Assembly: GCA_036526135.1 (NCBI GenBank)
Contig: DATCZA010000063.1
Location: forward strand, 1 to 17,285
Direction of reading: 5' to 3'
DNA length: 17,285 nt
Source of the DNA: UBA2965 sp036526135
GTDB taxonomy: Bacteria > Pseudomonadota > Gammaproteobacteria > Pseudomonadales > Azotimanducaceae
A model generated the notes under the pieces. The model searched no databases. It had not been told where the DNA came from and worked only from the letters and a program-made list of their open reading frames with translations. This document shows positions 1 through 6,737 of the stretch, in pieces; within the stretch, counting starts at the first letter, position 1; each line of letters starts with the position of its first letter. The translations under genes were made by a program, and so were the position numbers.

Positions 1-442
1 CCCGCAGAATCTCGATGGACTCCATATCGAACGTATCCAGAATGGCCGCGATGTTCTGCGCGACGAAGATGCCGTCCTGGTAGGTGCCCACCGCCGGGTC
101 GAAGTTGGGCGTGCTGAACGATACGCCCACGGCACGCAGCCAGAACCTCTGAATGCCGGGGAACGTCGCCGTTTCCCGGAAATCGGCTCCGGGCACCAGC
201 CGGGCCACCTGCACCAGATCGGTGAAGTTGTTCTCCGAGATGGCCTCTGCGGAAACCACGGTGGACGCCACCGGCACGTCCTGGGCCAGCTCGCCCTGGG
301 CGCGCTTCGTGGAGACCACGACGATCTCTTCAATCACCCTGCTCTGGCTGCGCTCCGCGGCAATGGCGGTGCCCACCGCGGGCAGCAGCAACATCGTGCC
401 GAGTATCCACGCAACACTATGTCCTAAAGGTCTTTTGACCAT
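1..442 (-). CDS. TonB-dependent outer-membrane receptor, N-terminal part (cut by window edge)
   Basis: The first 147 residues are visible; the gene continues beyond base 1. The product begins with a basic n-region, a hydrophobic stretch (about residues 9-28) and an Ala-X-Ala-type cleavage site, so it is exported. Then comes EEIVVVSTKR (about 38-47), the segment that commonly opens the plug domain, followed by plug-like sequence with LVQVARLVPG and VGTYQDGIFV. This is the usual layout of TonB-dependent receptors, which import large or scarce substrates across the outer membrane using energy passed on by TonB/ExbBD. The start is ATG with GGGGAGAA just upstream. It lies 45 bases downstream of the Rieske oxygenase A gene on the same strand, so it is probably the third gene of that operon and may import the substrate of the pathway. 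The substrate cannot be deduced. Family call is confident. Confidence 0.85.
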   Translation of the reverse strand, partial: MVKRPLGHSVAWILGTMLLLPAVGTAIAAERSQSRVIEEIVVVSTKRAQGELAQDVPVASTVVSAEAISENNFTDLVQVARLVPGADFRETATFPGIQRFWLRAVGVSFSTPNFDPAVGTYQDGIFVAQNIAAILDTFDMESIEILR

Positions 443-487
443 GGGTTTCTCCCCTGTTGTGTTAACCAAATCTGGGCTTCAGCGCCC

Positions 488-1843
488 TCAGCGCTTTGGC
501 CGTCTCCCCTCTATGTAGTCGTCGATCAGCTCGTGGTAGCGCCGTATCCGGCTCTCCTGTCCCGAGAGATAAACGCCCCGGTAGCCGCGCGAGCGGAAGC
601 CCGCCTGCTGCTCCGGGAAAATGGCGAGGTCCTGGTCGATGGTGCGACCCATGGACTTCTCGCCGAACGTGAACACCTCGTGCTCCACTTCCGTATCGCG
701 GGGCACGATGCTGACGGTGGTCCGCACCGGCGCGGTTTCCCCTGCCGGCTGGCTCGCGTACCACCAGTTGTCGAAGACGCACTGCTCCGGGTCTGTCGGG
801 TGCGGACGGGCCCGCAGGAAGTGAAATCCGTCAGACCAGAGCGAGACGGCGAAATTCGGGAACAGCGTGTAGTGAAACGCGTCCGTCAGCATCTCGTCCG
901 CCATCCTGGCGTAGTGGGTGTACCCCCGCGCCGGGCCAAGGCGGCGCTTCGCTTCCTGAAGCGCGCTGCGGGTCTCGTGACCCCGGTTGATGAAGTCGTC
1001 CGGGTCGAGCTCCCACTCGCGCATGATCGAGGCCAGCGGCTCACCGATCACACCCTCGCTGTTCATGGTCGCGCCCGCGTAGCCGCCGGGCATGATCATG
1101 CGGTTGTGGCCCTGGTCGGAGAGGTCGAAGCGCGTGTGCTTGTAGTTGGTGTCCACCCCGGAGTGCATGCGCTTGCGCTCCGCTGCAGTGCCCATGGGCT
1201 TGTGCACCGTGGGCACGTGGTAGGACTCGTTGAAGTTGTCGAGCACCACCTTCCAGTTACAGGGCGCTACCGTGGTGAGCGCCACGTAGCGCTTCCACTT
1301 CTCGATCTCGTAGCGCTCCCAGTCGTCCCAGATGGGCCCGAGATACTCACGCAGGCTTTCGCACTCCGGATCCATGTTGACCCAGATGAAGCCGGCAAAC
1401 GACTCGCAGGGAATCTCCAGCAGGTTGACTTTGCCGCAGGGGTTGCCTTCGGGGAAGTCGTCCGCGTCCTGGGCATGGATCAGCTCGCCGTCGGGCATGA
1501 ACGCCCAGCTGTGGTACTTGCAGACGAAGCGGCTCACATGGCCCTTCTCCTCGGAGACGAGCCGATTGCCGCGGTGCTGGCAGACGTTGTAGAAGGCCTT
1601 GATGCCGCCGTCTTGCTGGCGGACCATGAGGATGGACTCGGGACCAACGTCCTCGCGCTGCCAGTCGCCCGGATTCGGAATCTCCGATTCTCGCCCGAGC
1701 AGCAGCCAGACCTTGGCCCACATGTGCTCGAATTCTTTTTCGAAGAATTCCCGGGACGTGTAGCGGTAGCCGTCTATTCTGTGGCCGCGAAGCTGCTGCT
1801 TCGGCCAATCAGGCAGATCGGGGCTGCGTACCAGCTGATTCAA
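488..1843 (-). CDS. Rieske non-heme iron oxygenase, alpha-type subunit (Rieske oxygenase A)
   Basis: A 451-residue aromatic-ring-hydroxylating-type oxygenase. The N-terminal Rieske domain has the C-X-H...C-X2-H cluster ligands Cys88, His90, Cys108 and His111. The C-terminal catalytic domain has NFNESYHVPTVH (about 203-214), giving His209 and His214 as iron ligands; the third ligand is probably Asp405 (or Asp403) in IDQDLAIFPEQ. Glu206 stands where naphthalene-dioxygenase-type enzymes have the bridging Asp, as in carnitine-oxygenase-like members. Such enzymes insert oxygen using electrons from a separate reductase or ferredoxin; none is encoded nearby, and there is no beta-subunit gene, so a homo-oligomer is likely. 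The start is TTG, chosen because GAGGAGGG (1851-1858) lies 7 bases upstream and no better start fits. It sits 60 bases downstream of the atypical SDR and 45 bases upstream of the TonB receptor. Substrate unknown. Confidence 0.92.
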   Translation of the reverse strand: MNQLVRSPDLPDWPKQQLRGHRIDGYRYTSREFFEKEFEHMWAKVWLLLGRESEIPNPGDWQREDVGPESILMVRQQDGGIKAFYNVCQHRGNRLVSEEKGHVSRFVCKYHSWAFMPDGELIHAQDADDFPEGNPCGKVNLLEIPCESFAGFIWVNMDPECESLREYLGPIWDDWERYEIEKWKRYVALTTVAPCNWKVVLDNFNESYHVPTVHKPMGTAAERKRMHSGVDTNYKHTRFDLSDQGHNRMIMPGGYAGATMNSEGVIGEPLASIMREWELDPDDFINRGHETRSALQEAKRRLGPARGYTHYARMADEMLTDAFHYTLFPNFAVSLWSDGFHFLRARPHPTDPEQCVFDNWWYASQPAGETAPVRTTVSIVPRDTEVEHEVFTFGEKSMGRTIDQDLAIFPEQQAGFRSRGYRGVYLSGQESRIRRYHELIDDYIEGRRPKR

Positions 1844-1850
1844 TCAACCA

Positions 1851-1858
1851 CCCTCCTC
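1851..1858 (-). promoter_or_regulatory. Ribosome binding site deciding the TTG start of Rieske oxygenase A
   Basis: On the minus strand GAGGAGGG is followed by a 7-base spacer and TTG at 1843-1841. No in-frame ATG or GTG sits at a suitable distance, so the strong Shine-Dalgarno sequence fixes the rare TTG start. Confidence 0.65.
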
Positions 1859-1870
1859 AATCCGCGGAAT

Positions 1871-1884
1871 AGTATAACGCGTTT
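1871..1884 (-). promoter_or_regulatory. 14-base element AAACGCGTTATACT upstream of Rieske oxygenase A
   Basis: Read on the minus strand this is AAACGCGTTATACT, ending 27 bases before the TTG start at 1843. It contains the palindrome AACGCGTT and a TATACT box resembling a sigma70 -10 hexamer. An identical copy lies at 2741-2754 in the opposite orientation before the flavin monooxygenase gene. No convincing -35 box is visible at 16-18 bases, which suggests a promoter needing an activator, or an operator. The function is inferred from the repetition and placement only. Confidence 0.5.
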
Positions 1885-1903
1885 CCCTTTTGGTCCAGCA
1901 GGC

Positions 1904-2692
1904 TCAAAACGTTGCGTTGGTGATGCCCCCGTCGATCACCAGGCTCTGGCCCGTGGTGTAGTTGGCGAACTCGCTGCAGAAGAGCGCAACGAAAGCGCCC
2001 ACATCATCCGGATCGCCGAACTTGTTCGCCGGGATCCCCCACTCGTCGACGAACTTCTGCACTTCCTCATCGTAGGTGGTGCCGTTCGCGGCCGCGGCGG
2101 CCGTGTAACGCTCGTGGATCGTCGCGGTGTGGTGCATCCCCGGCAGGATGTTGTTGATCATGACGTTGTGCTTGGCCACGGCCTTGGCCACCGCCACGGT
2201 GTAGTTGACCAGGGCAGCGCGGGGGGCGCCCGACAGAATACGGATCTGGGTGGGAAACTTCGCCGCTCCCGTGCCGATGTTGACCACCCTGCCCCAACCC
2301 CGTTCCACCATCCCGGGAATCACGGCCTGCATGAACTGCACCGGGCTGAGCAGGGTGACCGCCAGATTCTCCCGCCAGTCGTCGGCGGTGATGGCCTGGT
2401 AGTCGCCTGTCACCGGCGGCGGGGCGCAGGTGCCCACGAGAATGTCGGGTTCAGGACACGCCGCCAGGATCTTCTCGCGACCCTCGTCGGTGCTGTGATC
2501 GGCCACGATGGGCGTGATGCTGGCGCCCGTCTGCCCCGCGATCTCCTCGCAGGCTTCCTCGAGCCGCTGCGCACCCCGCGCCGAGACGTAGAGCTCCGCC
2601 CCTTCCCGCGCCAGCGCCAGAACGCTGCCGCGCCCCATGCCGGCGCTGCCGCCGTTGACGATGGCCTTGCGGCCGCGAATGCCGAGATCCAC
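1904..2692 (-). CDS. Atypical short-chain dehydrogenase/reductase-fold protein lacking the usual catalytic residues
   Basis: A 262-residue SDR-fold protein. The nucleotide-binding glycine motif is present as NGGSAGMGRG (about 13-22), and the C-terminal GQSLVIDGG is normal for the family. The active site is not: NNAG is replaced by VGTCAPPP (86-93), the catalytic Ser region reads NIGTGAA (138-144), and where YxxxK is expected the sequence is SGAPR (154-158), so Tyr becomes Ser and Lys becomes Arg. Asn109 of NLxxT is kept. It may be a reductase using other residues, or a binding/structural partner. GTG at 2692-2690 is chosen because GGGAGGAGGG lies 6 bases upstream; a longer reading would overlap the divergent gene. 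It is the first gene of the leftward operon with Rieske A and the TonB receptor. Confidence 0.85.
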   Translation of the reverse strand: MDLGIRGRKAIVNGGSAGMGRGSVLALAREGAELYVSARGAQRLEEACEEIAGQTGASITPIVADHSTDEGREKILAACPEPDILVGTCAPPPVTGDYQAITADDWRENLAVTLLSPVQFMQAVIPGMVERGWGRVVNIGTGAAKFPTQIRILSGAPRAALVNYTVAVAKAVAKHNVMINNILPGMHHTATIHERYTAAAAANGTTYDEEVQKFVDEWGIPANKFGDPDDVGAFVALFCSEFANYTTGQSLVIDGGITNATF

Positions 2693-2698
2693 TGTATG

Positions 2699-2708
2699 CC
2701 CTCCTCCC
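2699..2708 (-). promoter_or_regulatory. Ribosome binding site deciding the GTG start of the atypical SDR
   Basis: GGGAGGAGGG on the minus strand is followed by a 6-base spacer and GTG at 2692-2690. This places the start 32 codons downstream of the longest open reading and leaves 94 bases of divergent regulatory sequence. Confidence 0.7.
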
Positions 2709-2740
2709 ATACGTACATTCCGCATCGTAGCGCGAAAAGT

Positions 2741-2754
2741 AAACGCGTTATACT
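2741..2754 (+). promoter_or_regulatory. 14-base element AAACGCGTTATACT in the divergent promoter region
   Basis: This lies between the leftward SDR (GTG at 2692) and the rightward flavin monooxygenase (ATG at 2787). TATACT (2749-2754) could serve as the -10 box for the rightward gene, 32 bases before its ATG. With the three preceding bases it forms an imperfect inverted repeat, AGTAAACGCGTTATACT (2738-2754), around ACGCGT. The same 14 bases occur reversed at 1871-1884 before Rieske A. A shared regulator binding both sites is an inference. Confidence 0.5.
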
Positions 2755-2786
2755 GACTGCTGGAGCACGGCACTGAGGGAAACGCC

Positions 2787-4034
2787 ATGGCGACACCCGC
2801 TCAATATCTGGACAAACTCAGCGGCACCGCGCTGCAACGGGTCGCTCGGCTGGCCGACGACATCGTCACCGGCGGCGACGAGGCTCAGCAGCTCAGGCGC
2901 CTGCCCGACTGGCTGGTGGACAAGCTCATCGACGAGGGCTTCTTCCGCTTCACGCTGCCCCCGGAGCTGGGCGGCGAGGACGCGAGCACGCTGGAGACCA
3001 TCGAGGTTTTAGAGGCGATTTCTGCCATGGACGCTTCCGTCGGCTGGAACGTCATGCTCGGATCCGAGATCAATGCCATGGCTGCCGGCGGCATGCCGAA
3101 GGAACTCGCCAAAGAGGTCTACATCGACAACCCCAGCGTCGTCATGTGCGGCGGCGGTGGCCCGGGATCTCAGCCTTCCTACGCCATCGAGCAGGACGAC
3201 GGCAGCTATCGCGTGTGGGGTGAAACCACGTTCATCAGCGGCTGTCACAACGCCACCTGGTGCTTCATGGGCGCGCCCATCATCGACGACGGCCAGCCCC
3301 GCACGGACGGCAACGGCATGCCCATCATCAAGATGTGGTTTCTGCACCGCTCCCAGTGGGACATCATCGACACGTGGGACGTGGCCGGTCTGCGCGGTTC
3401 GGGCAGCCACAACGTGCGAGCCGAAGGCGCCCTGGTGGAGCCGAAATGGCTGCCCGTGGAGCTCATGGTGACACCCGCCCTCTACGACAACCCGGTGTTC
3501 AGGATTCCCGTGCCGCTGCGGCTGTCCTACAACAAGGTGGCCATCGCCCTGGGCGTCGCCAGAGGCGCGCTCGACGCCTTCGCGGACCTGGCCAACAACA
3601 AGGTGCCAATGCTGTCCGTATCGAAGCTCAAGGACAGGCCCATCGCCAAGTACCGCATGGCCGAGGCCACCGCCACCTATCGCGCGGCCAGGGCCTACGT
3701 CTTCGACACCATGGGCGCGGTGGAGGAAGAGCTGAGAAAGGGCGCCGATTTTCCCTCCACGGAAACCACGGTCAACGCGCGCCTGGCCTGCATCCATGCA
3801 GCCCAGATCTGCAAGGACCTGGTGGACGACGTCCACACCGCGGCGGGAACCAGCGCGGCGTACATGAAGAACCCGCTGGAACGCAAGCTGCGAGACGCCC
3901 ACGGGGCCGCGTCCCATCGCTGGGTCGCGCACCCGCTCTACGAGACCATCGGTGGCATCCTGTTCGGTGAAGAGCCCGACGCCGAGTTCGCCGGCACGGG
4001 CGGCCCCGTGCTGGGGGGCGCTGGCAAGAAGTGA
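2787..4034 (+). CDS. Flavin-dependent monooxygenase of the acyl-CoA dehydrogenase fold (group D, HsaA/HpaH-like)
   Basis: A 415-residue protein with the three-part acyl-CoA dehydrogenase fold: an N-terminal helical domain (LPPELGGED, about 57-65; MDASVGWNVMLG, about 81-92), a central beta domain (GETTFISGCHNATW, about 145-158; VAGLRGSGSHNV) and a C-terminal helical domain like acyl-CoA dehydrogenase type 2, ending in HRWVAHPLYETIGG. The DxSxGW and SGxxxAxW patterns fit two-component flavin hydroxylases such as HsaA better than fatty-acid dehydrogenases. These use reduced flavin from a partner reductase to hydroxylate rings; no reductase gene is seen here. The ATG start follows GAGGGAAACGCC. 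It probably shares an mRNA with the luciferase-like gene 47 bases downstream and is divergent from the atypical SDR. A true acyl-CoA dehydrogenase is the alternative. Confidence 0.82.
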   Translation: MATPAQYLDKLSGTALQRVARLADDIVTGGDEAQQLRRLPDWLVDKLIDEGFFRFTLPPELGGEDASTLETIEVLEAISAMDASVGWNVMLGSEINAMAAGGMPKELAKEVYIDNPSVVMCGGGGPGSQPSYAIEQDDGSYRVWGETTFISGCHNATWCFMGAPIIDDGQPRTDGNGMPIIKMWFLHRSQWDIIDTWDVAGLRGSGSHNVRAEGALVEPKWLPVELMVTPALYDNPVFRIPVPLRLSYNKVAIALGVARGALDAFADLANNKVPMLSVSKLKDRPIAKYRMAEATATYRAARAYVFDTMGAVEEELRKGADFPSTETTVNARLACIHAAQICKDLVDDVHTAAGTSAAYMKNPLERKLRDAHGAASHRWVAHPLYETIGGILFGEEPDAEFAGTGGPVLGGAGKK

Positions 4035-4081
4035 GCGGGTCCGGTCAAGGCTCGCAGCCCCGCAAGGACGAGGTAACAAAC

Positions 4082-4945
4082 ATGAAGATCGGGACGTTCG
4101 CCTCCATCACCACGCCGGCAGCCAGCCCGGCGACCATTCTCGACATGGGCCGGCGCGCCGAGGCCGCTGGTCTGGATTCATTGTGGATGGGCGAGCACGT
4201 GGTGCTCTTCGACGAGATGGAGTTCGGGTATCCCGGCTCGGCTGACGGGCGCCTGCCGATCCCCCACGGCTCCGGGCTGCCGGACACGGTGGTGACGCTG
4301 AGCTACCTGGCCGGCGTGACGGAAAATCTCAGGCTCGGCACCGGCGTCTCGCTGATTCCACAGCGCAACCCGATCTACACCGCCAACGAGTTCGCAACGC
4401 TGGATTACCTCACGGGCGGCAGGGTCGATCTCGGCGTTGGCGTAGGCTGGTGCAAGGAGGAAGTGCTGGCCTGCGGCTACGAGTGGGAGACCCGGGGCGA
4501 GCGCTGCGACGAGATCCTGGAGCTGATGATCAAGCTGTGGACCGAGCCCGTCACCACCCACCACGGCAAGCACTTCCGCGTGGACGACTGCCGCATGGAC
4601 CCGAAGCCCGTGCAGCAGCCGCACGTCCCGCTCATCGTGGGCGGCTACAGCCCCGCCGCCATGCGCCGAGCCGCGCGCTACGGCGCCGGCTGGATCGGCT
4701 TCGGCACCAACCCTGAGCAGACGGCCATGGCACTCAAAGGCATCGATGCCGCGCTGGAAGCCGCCGGGCGCTCCCGGGACGGCTTCGAGATCGTCGTCAT
4801 GCCGGCCGAGGCCAATGCGGACACCGTGCGCGCGTTCGAGGACATCGGCGTCGACCGGCTGGTCCCGCTGCTGGTGGCGAGCGGTCCCGACGCCGTGGCG
4901 CGGCGCATCGACGAGCTGGCGGAGCTCAAGGCGCTGCTGGCCTGA
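4082..4945 (+). CDS. LLM-class (luciferase-like) flavin/F420-type oxidoreductase
   Basis: A 287-residue luciferase-like TIM-barrel protein of the Rv2161c-like F420-dependent type (TIGR03619 style). Visible family features are the opening MKIGTFASI strand, AAGLDSLWMGEHVV (about 28-41), NLRLGTGVSLIPQRNP (about 82-97), LDYLTGGRVDLGVGVGW (about 107-123) and PHVPLIVGGYSPAAMRRAA (about 180-198). Members oxidise or mono-oxygenate small organic molecules with F420 or FMN; which cofactor is used here cannot be read. ATG at 4082 is chosen because AAGGACGAGG precedes it and it begins exactly at the first barrel strand. An in-frame GTG at 4031 overlaps the upstream stop and would add 17 residues of non-family sequence. 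It likely forms a two-gene operon with the flavin monooxygenase. Confidence 0.85.
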   Translation: MKIGTFASITTPAASPATILDMGRRAEAAGLDSLWMGEHVVLFDEMEFGYPGSADGRLPIPHGSGLPDTVVTLSYLAGVTENLRLGTGVSLIPQRNPIYTANEFATLDYLTGGRVDLGVGVGWCKEEVLACGYEWETRGERCDEILELMIKLWTEPVTTHHGKHFRVDDCRMDPKPVQQPHVPLIVGGYSPAAMRRAARYGAGWIGFGTNPEQTAMALKGIDAALEAAGRSRDGFEIVVMPAEANADTVRAFEDIGVDRLVPLLVASGPDAVARRIDELAELKALLA

Positions 4946-4966
4946 CCCGGCGGCGAGCCGGCCGGG
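4946..4966. terminator. Possible hairpin between two converging genes
   Basis: CCCGGC (4946-4951) can pair with GCCGGG (4961-4966), or CCGGC with GCCGG at 4957-4961, in the 24-base gap between converging stop codons. There is no T-run on either side, so a factor-independent terminator is doubtful. Confidence 0.25.
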
Positions 4967-4969
4967 ATG

Positions 4970-5497
4970 TCAGCCTAGGAGCGCGTTGACCGGGTCGTCC
5001 GGGGCACGGGCGCCCCGCGCCAGCCCCGAGAACGTCGGCCCTTCCCAGACGGCCGTCGTGTCCACGTTCTGGTTCCAGTCCATGACCACCTGGCGGTGGA
5101 TGATTTTCCAGACGTCACCGCGCTTCTGCATGCGGTCCATGTAGCGGCCGAGATAGGTCATCTCGGTGCCCTGGTCGCCGTCGACCTCCAGGTAGTGGTA
5201 GGCGGTCACGTAGGTTTCCACCCGCGCTTCGTCGCCCGAGAACTCGATGGCCGTGTTGCTGATGCTGTGCTGAGTACGCGCGTAGCGCTTGATAGCGCCT
5301 GGCAGGTAGTCGCAGAACTCGTGGGCAAGACCGTTGAACCCCCCGTACGCCACCTGGGCATCCGGCCAGTAGGCCGACTTCAGGACCTCAGCATCCGCGC
5401 GATCCACGCCCCGGCTGTGCTTGGCAAGAACGTCCAGGATGGCGAGCCGATCGGCCACCTCCTCCAAACCGGGCACCTGCCCCGTCTCTCTGACCAT
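4970..5497 (-). CDS. NTF2/SnoaL-like protein, probable small dehydratase or isomerase
   Basis: A 175-residue single-domain protein of the SnoaL_4/NTF2-like superfamily. It starts with a helix (LEEVADRLAILDVLAKHSRGVDR, about 11-33, typical for the family), followed by YWPDAQV and a curved sheet ending in GDVWKIIHRQVVMDW (about 127-141). Asp32/Asp35, His77 (in TQHSISN) and Arg135 lie where the bile-acid 7-alpha-dehydratase/scytalone-dehydratase group keeps its catalytic residues, so water elimination or isomerisation is plausible. Ring-hydroxylating dioxygenase beta subunits share this fold, but their typical sequence patterns are not apparent and no alpha subunit is adjacent on the same strand. 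ATG at 5497 is chosen for AGGGAGGGA seven bases upstream. The gene diverges from the thiolase-like gene across 78 bases. Confidence 0.8.
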   Translation of the reverse strand: MVRETGQVPGLEEVADRLAILDVLAKHSRGVDRADAEVLKSAYWPDAQVAYGGFNGLAHEFCDYLPGAIKRYARTQHSISNTAIEFSGDEARVETYVTAYHYLEVDGDQGTEMTYLGRYMDRMQKRGDVWKIIHRQVVMDWNQNVDTTAVWEGPTFSGLARGARAPDDPVNALLG

Positions 5498-5529
5498 GAT
5501 GCGATCCCTCCCTGACGACCGAGCCCAAG

Positions 5530-5557
5530 ACAATACTGTAGAATCTGCTCATCTGAA
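5530..5557 (-). promoter_or_regulatory. Candidate promoter for the NTF2-like gene
   Basis: On the minus strand TTCAGA (5557-5552), a 16-base spacer and TATTGT (5535-5530) match sigma70 hexamers at 4 of 6 positions each, 33 bases before the ATG. The region is the 78-base divergent gap, notably less GC-rich than its surroundings. Confidence 0.3.
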
Positions 5558-5560
5558 ACC

Positions 5561-5570
5561 GGGAGGTGAG
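5561..5570 (+). promoter_or_regulatory. Strong ribosome binding site of the thiolase-like gene
   Basis: GGGAGGTGAG lies 5 bases before the ATG at 5576 and is close to the full anti-16S complement, fixing the start. Confidence 0.7.
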
Positions 5571-5575
5571 CAGGC

Positions 5576-6724
5576 ATGTCTACAGACGTAGCGATCATCG
5601 GTATCGGCATCCACCCTTTTGGACGGACGGAGGGCGTCTCCGGCCTGGACCAGGGCGTGTTCGCCGCGCGGCAGGCGCTCAAGGACGTGAGGCTCGATTG
5701 GACCGACATGCAGTTCGCCTACGGCGGAAGCGCCGCCGCCGGCTCCGCAGACACGATGGTCAACAAGCTCGGGCTCACCGGGCTGCAGTTCATCAACGTC
5801 GCCAACGGCTGCGCCACCGGCGGCAGCGCTCTGCAATCCGCCTTCATGGCCATACAGTCGGGCATGTTCGACATCGGCATGGCCGTGGGTTTCGACAAGC
5901 ACCCGCGCGGCGCTTTCACCGTGGATCCGGAAAAGCGCGGTCTGGGCAAGTGGTACGGGGACATCGGCATGGCGCTCACGCCGCAGTTCTTCGCCATGAA
6001 GATTCAGCGCTACATGCACGACTACGGCATCACCGAGGACGCGCTGACCAAGGTGGCGGTGAAGAACTACAAAAACGGCGCTCTGAACCCCAACGCCTGG
6101 CGACGCAACGCCTTCAGCTACGAGGAGGTGGCCCAGTCGCCCATGGTCTGCGACCCGCTGCGCAAGTACATGTTCTGCTCACCGGCCGAGGGTGGCGTGG
6201 CCATGATCCTGTGCCGCGCGGACAAGGCGGCCGAGTACACCAGCAAGCCGGTCTTTCTCGACGCGGTCAGCGTGAAGACTCGCAACTTCGGCTCCTTCGA
6301 GGTTTACACCCAGGGCCAGGCGCTCGACCGGGCCGATTCGCCCACGGTGATGGCGTCCAAGGCCGCCTTCGAGATGGCCGGCATCGGCCCGGAGGACATA
6401 GACGTCGCCCAGCTGCAGGACACCGAATCCGGCGCCGAGATCATGCACATGGCGGAAAACGGCTTCTGCGCCGACGGCGATCAGGAGAAGTGGCTGGCCG
6501 AAGGGCGGACGGAGATCGACGGCAGGCTGCCGGTCAACACAGACGGCGGCTGCCTGGCCAACGGCGAGCCCGTGGGCGCGTCAGGCCTGCGACAGGTCTA
6601 CGAGGTGGCGCTGCAGCTCAGAGGAGAGGCCGGTGAGCGGCAGGTGCCCAACACACCCCGCACGGGTTACACCCACGTGTACGGCGCACCGGGCTTGAGC
6701 GGCGTCACCATCCTGTCACGCTGA
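5576..6724 (+). CDS. Thiolase-superfamily protein with a non-standard active site (SCP2-thiolase/lipid-transfer-like)
   Basis: A 382-residue thiolase-fold protein. It opens with VAIIGIGIHPFGR, and the nucleophile motif NGCATGGSAL carries Cys79 at the normal place. In the C-terminal half NTDGGCLANGEPVGASG (321-337) replaces the usual NPSGG...GHPxGATG: the catalytic His of GHP is Glu331, and the final CxG motif reads GLSGVTIL with no Cys. Length and pattern match SCP2-type thiolase/lipid-transfer-like proteins, some of which act as retro-aldolases in sterol side-chain breakdown rather than thiolases. A DUF35/OB-fold partner, often encoded beside such proteins, is absent here. It probably handles a CoA-linked carbon-carbon bond in this pathway, but the reaction is uncertain. 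It is transcribed alone, divergent from the NTF2-like gene and convergent with Rieske B (13-base gap). Confidence 0.85.
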   Translation: MSTDVAIIGIGIHPFGRTEGVSGLDQGVFAARQALKDVRLDWTDMQFAYGGSAAAGSADTMVNKLGLTGLQFINVANGCATGGSALQSAFMAIQSGMFDIGMAVGFDKHPRGAFTVDPEKRGLGKWYGDIGMALTPQFFAMKIQRYMHDYGITEDALTKVAVKNYKNGALNPNAWRRNAFSYEEVAQSPMVCDPLRKYMFCSPAEGGVAMILCRADKAAEYTSKPVFLDAVSVKTRNFGSFEVYTQGQALDRADSPTVMASKAAFEMAGIGPEDIDVAQLQDTESGAEIMHMAENGFCADGDQEKWLAEGRTEIDGRLPVNTDGGCLANGEPVGASGLRQVYEVALQLRGEAGERQVPNTPRTGYTHVYGAPGLSGVTILSR

Positions 6725-6737
6725 AGCTACCGCCGGG

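Noticed and set aside
533..2776. A 747-codon open frame on the plus strand opposite Rieske A and the SDR
   Set aside because: It mirrors two well-supported genes with intact motifs. Its composition (rich in Arg, His, Val, Ala, Gly) and lack of any recognisable motif are typical of antisense frames in GC-rich DNA.
4031..4081. GTG at 4031 overlapping the upstream stop as the start of the LLM gene
   Set aside because: It would add 17 residues unlike the family; ATG 4082 has a good ribosome binding site and starts at the first barrel strand.
4970..5497. Reading the NTF2-like gene as a Rieske dioxygenase beta subunit
   Set aside because: Same fold and size, but the sequence fits SnoaL_4-type proteins, and no alpha subunit is next to it on the same strand.
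5521..5550. A further copy of the AAACGCGTTATACT element in the thiolase/NTF2 gap
   Set aside because: Only the ATACT part is shared; the palindromic core is missing.
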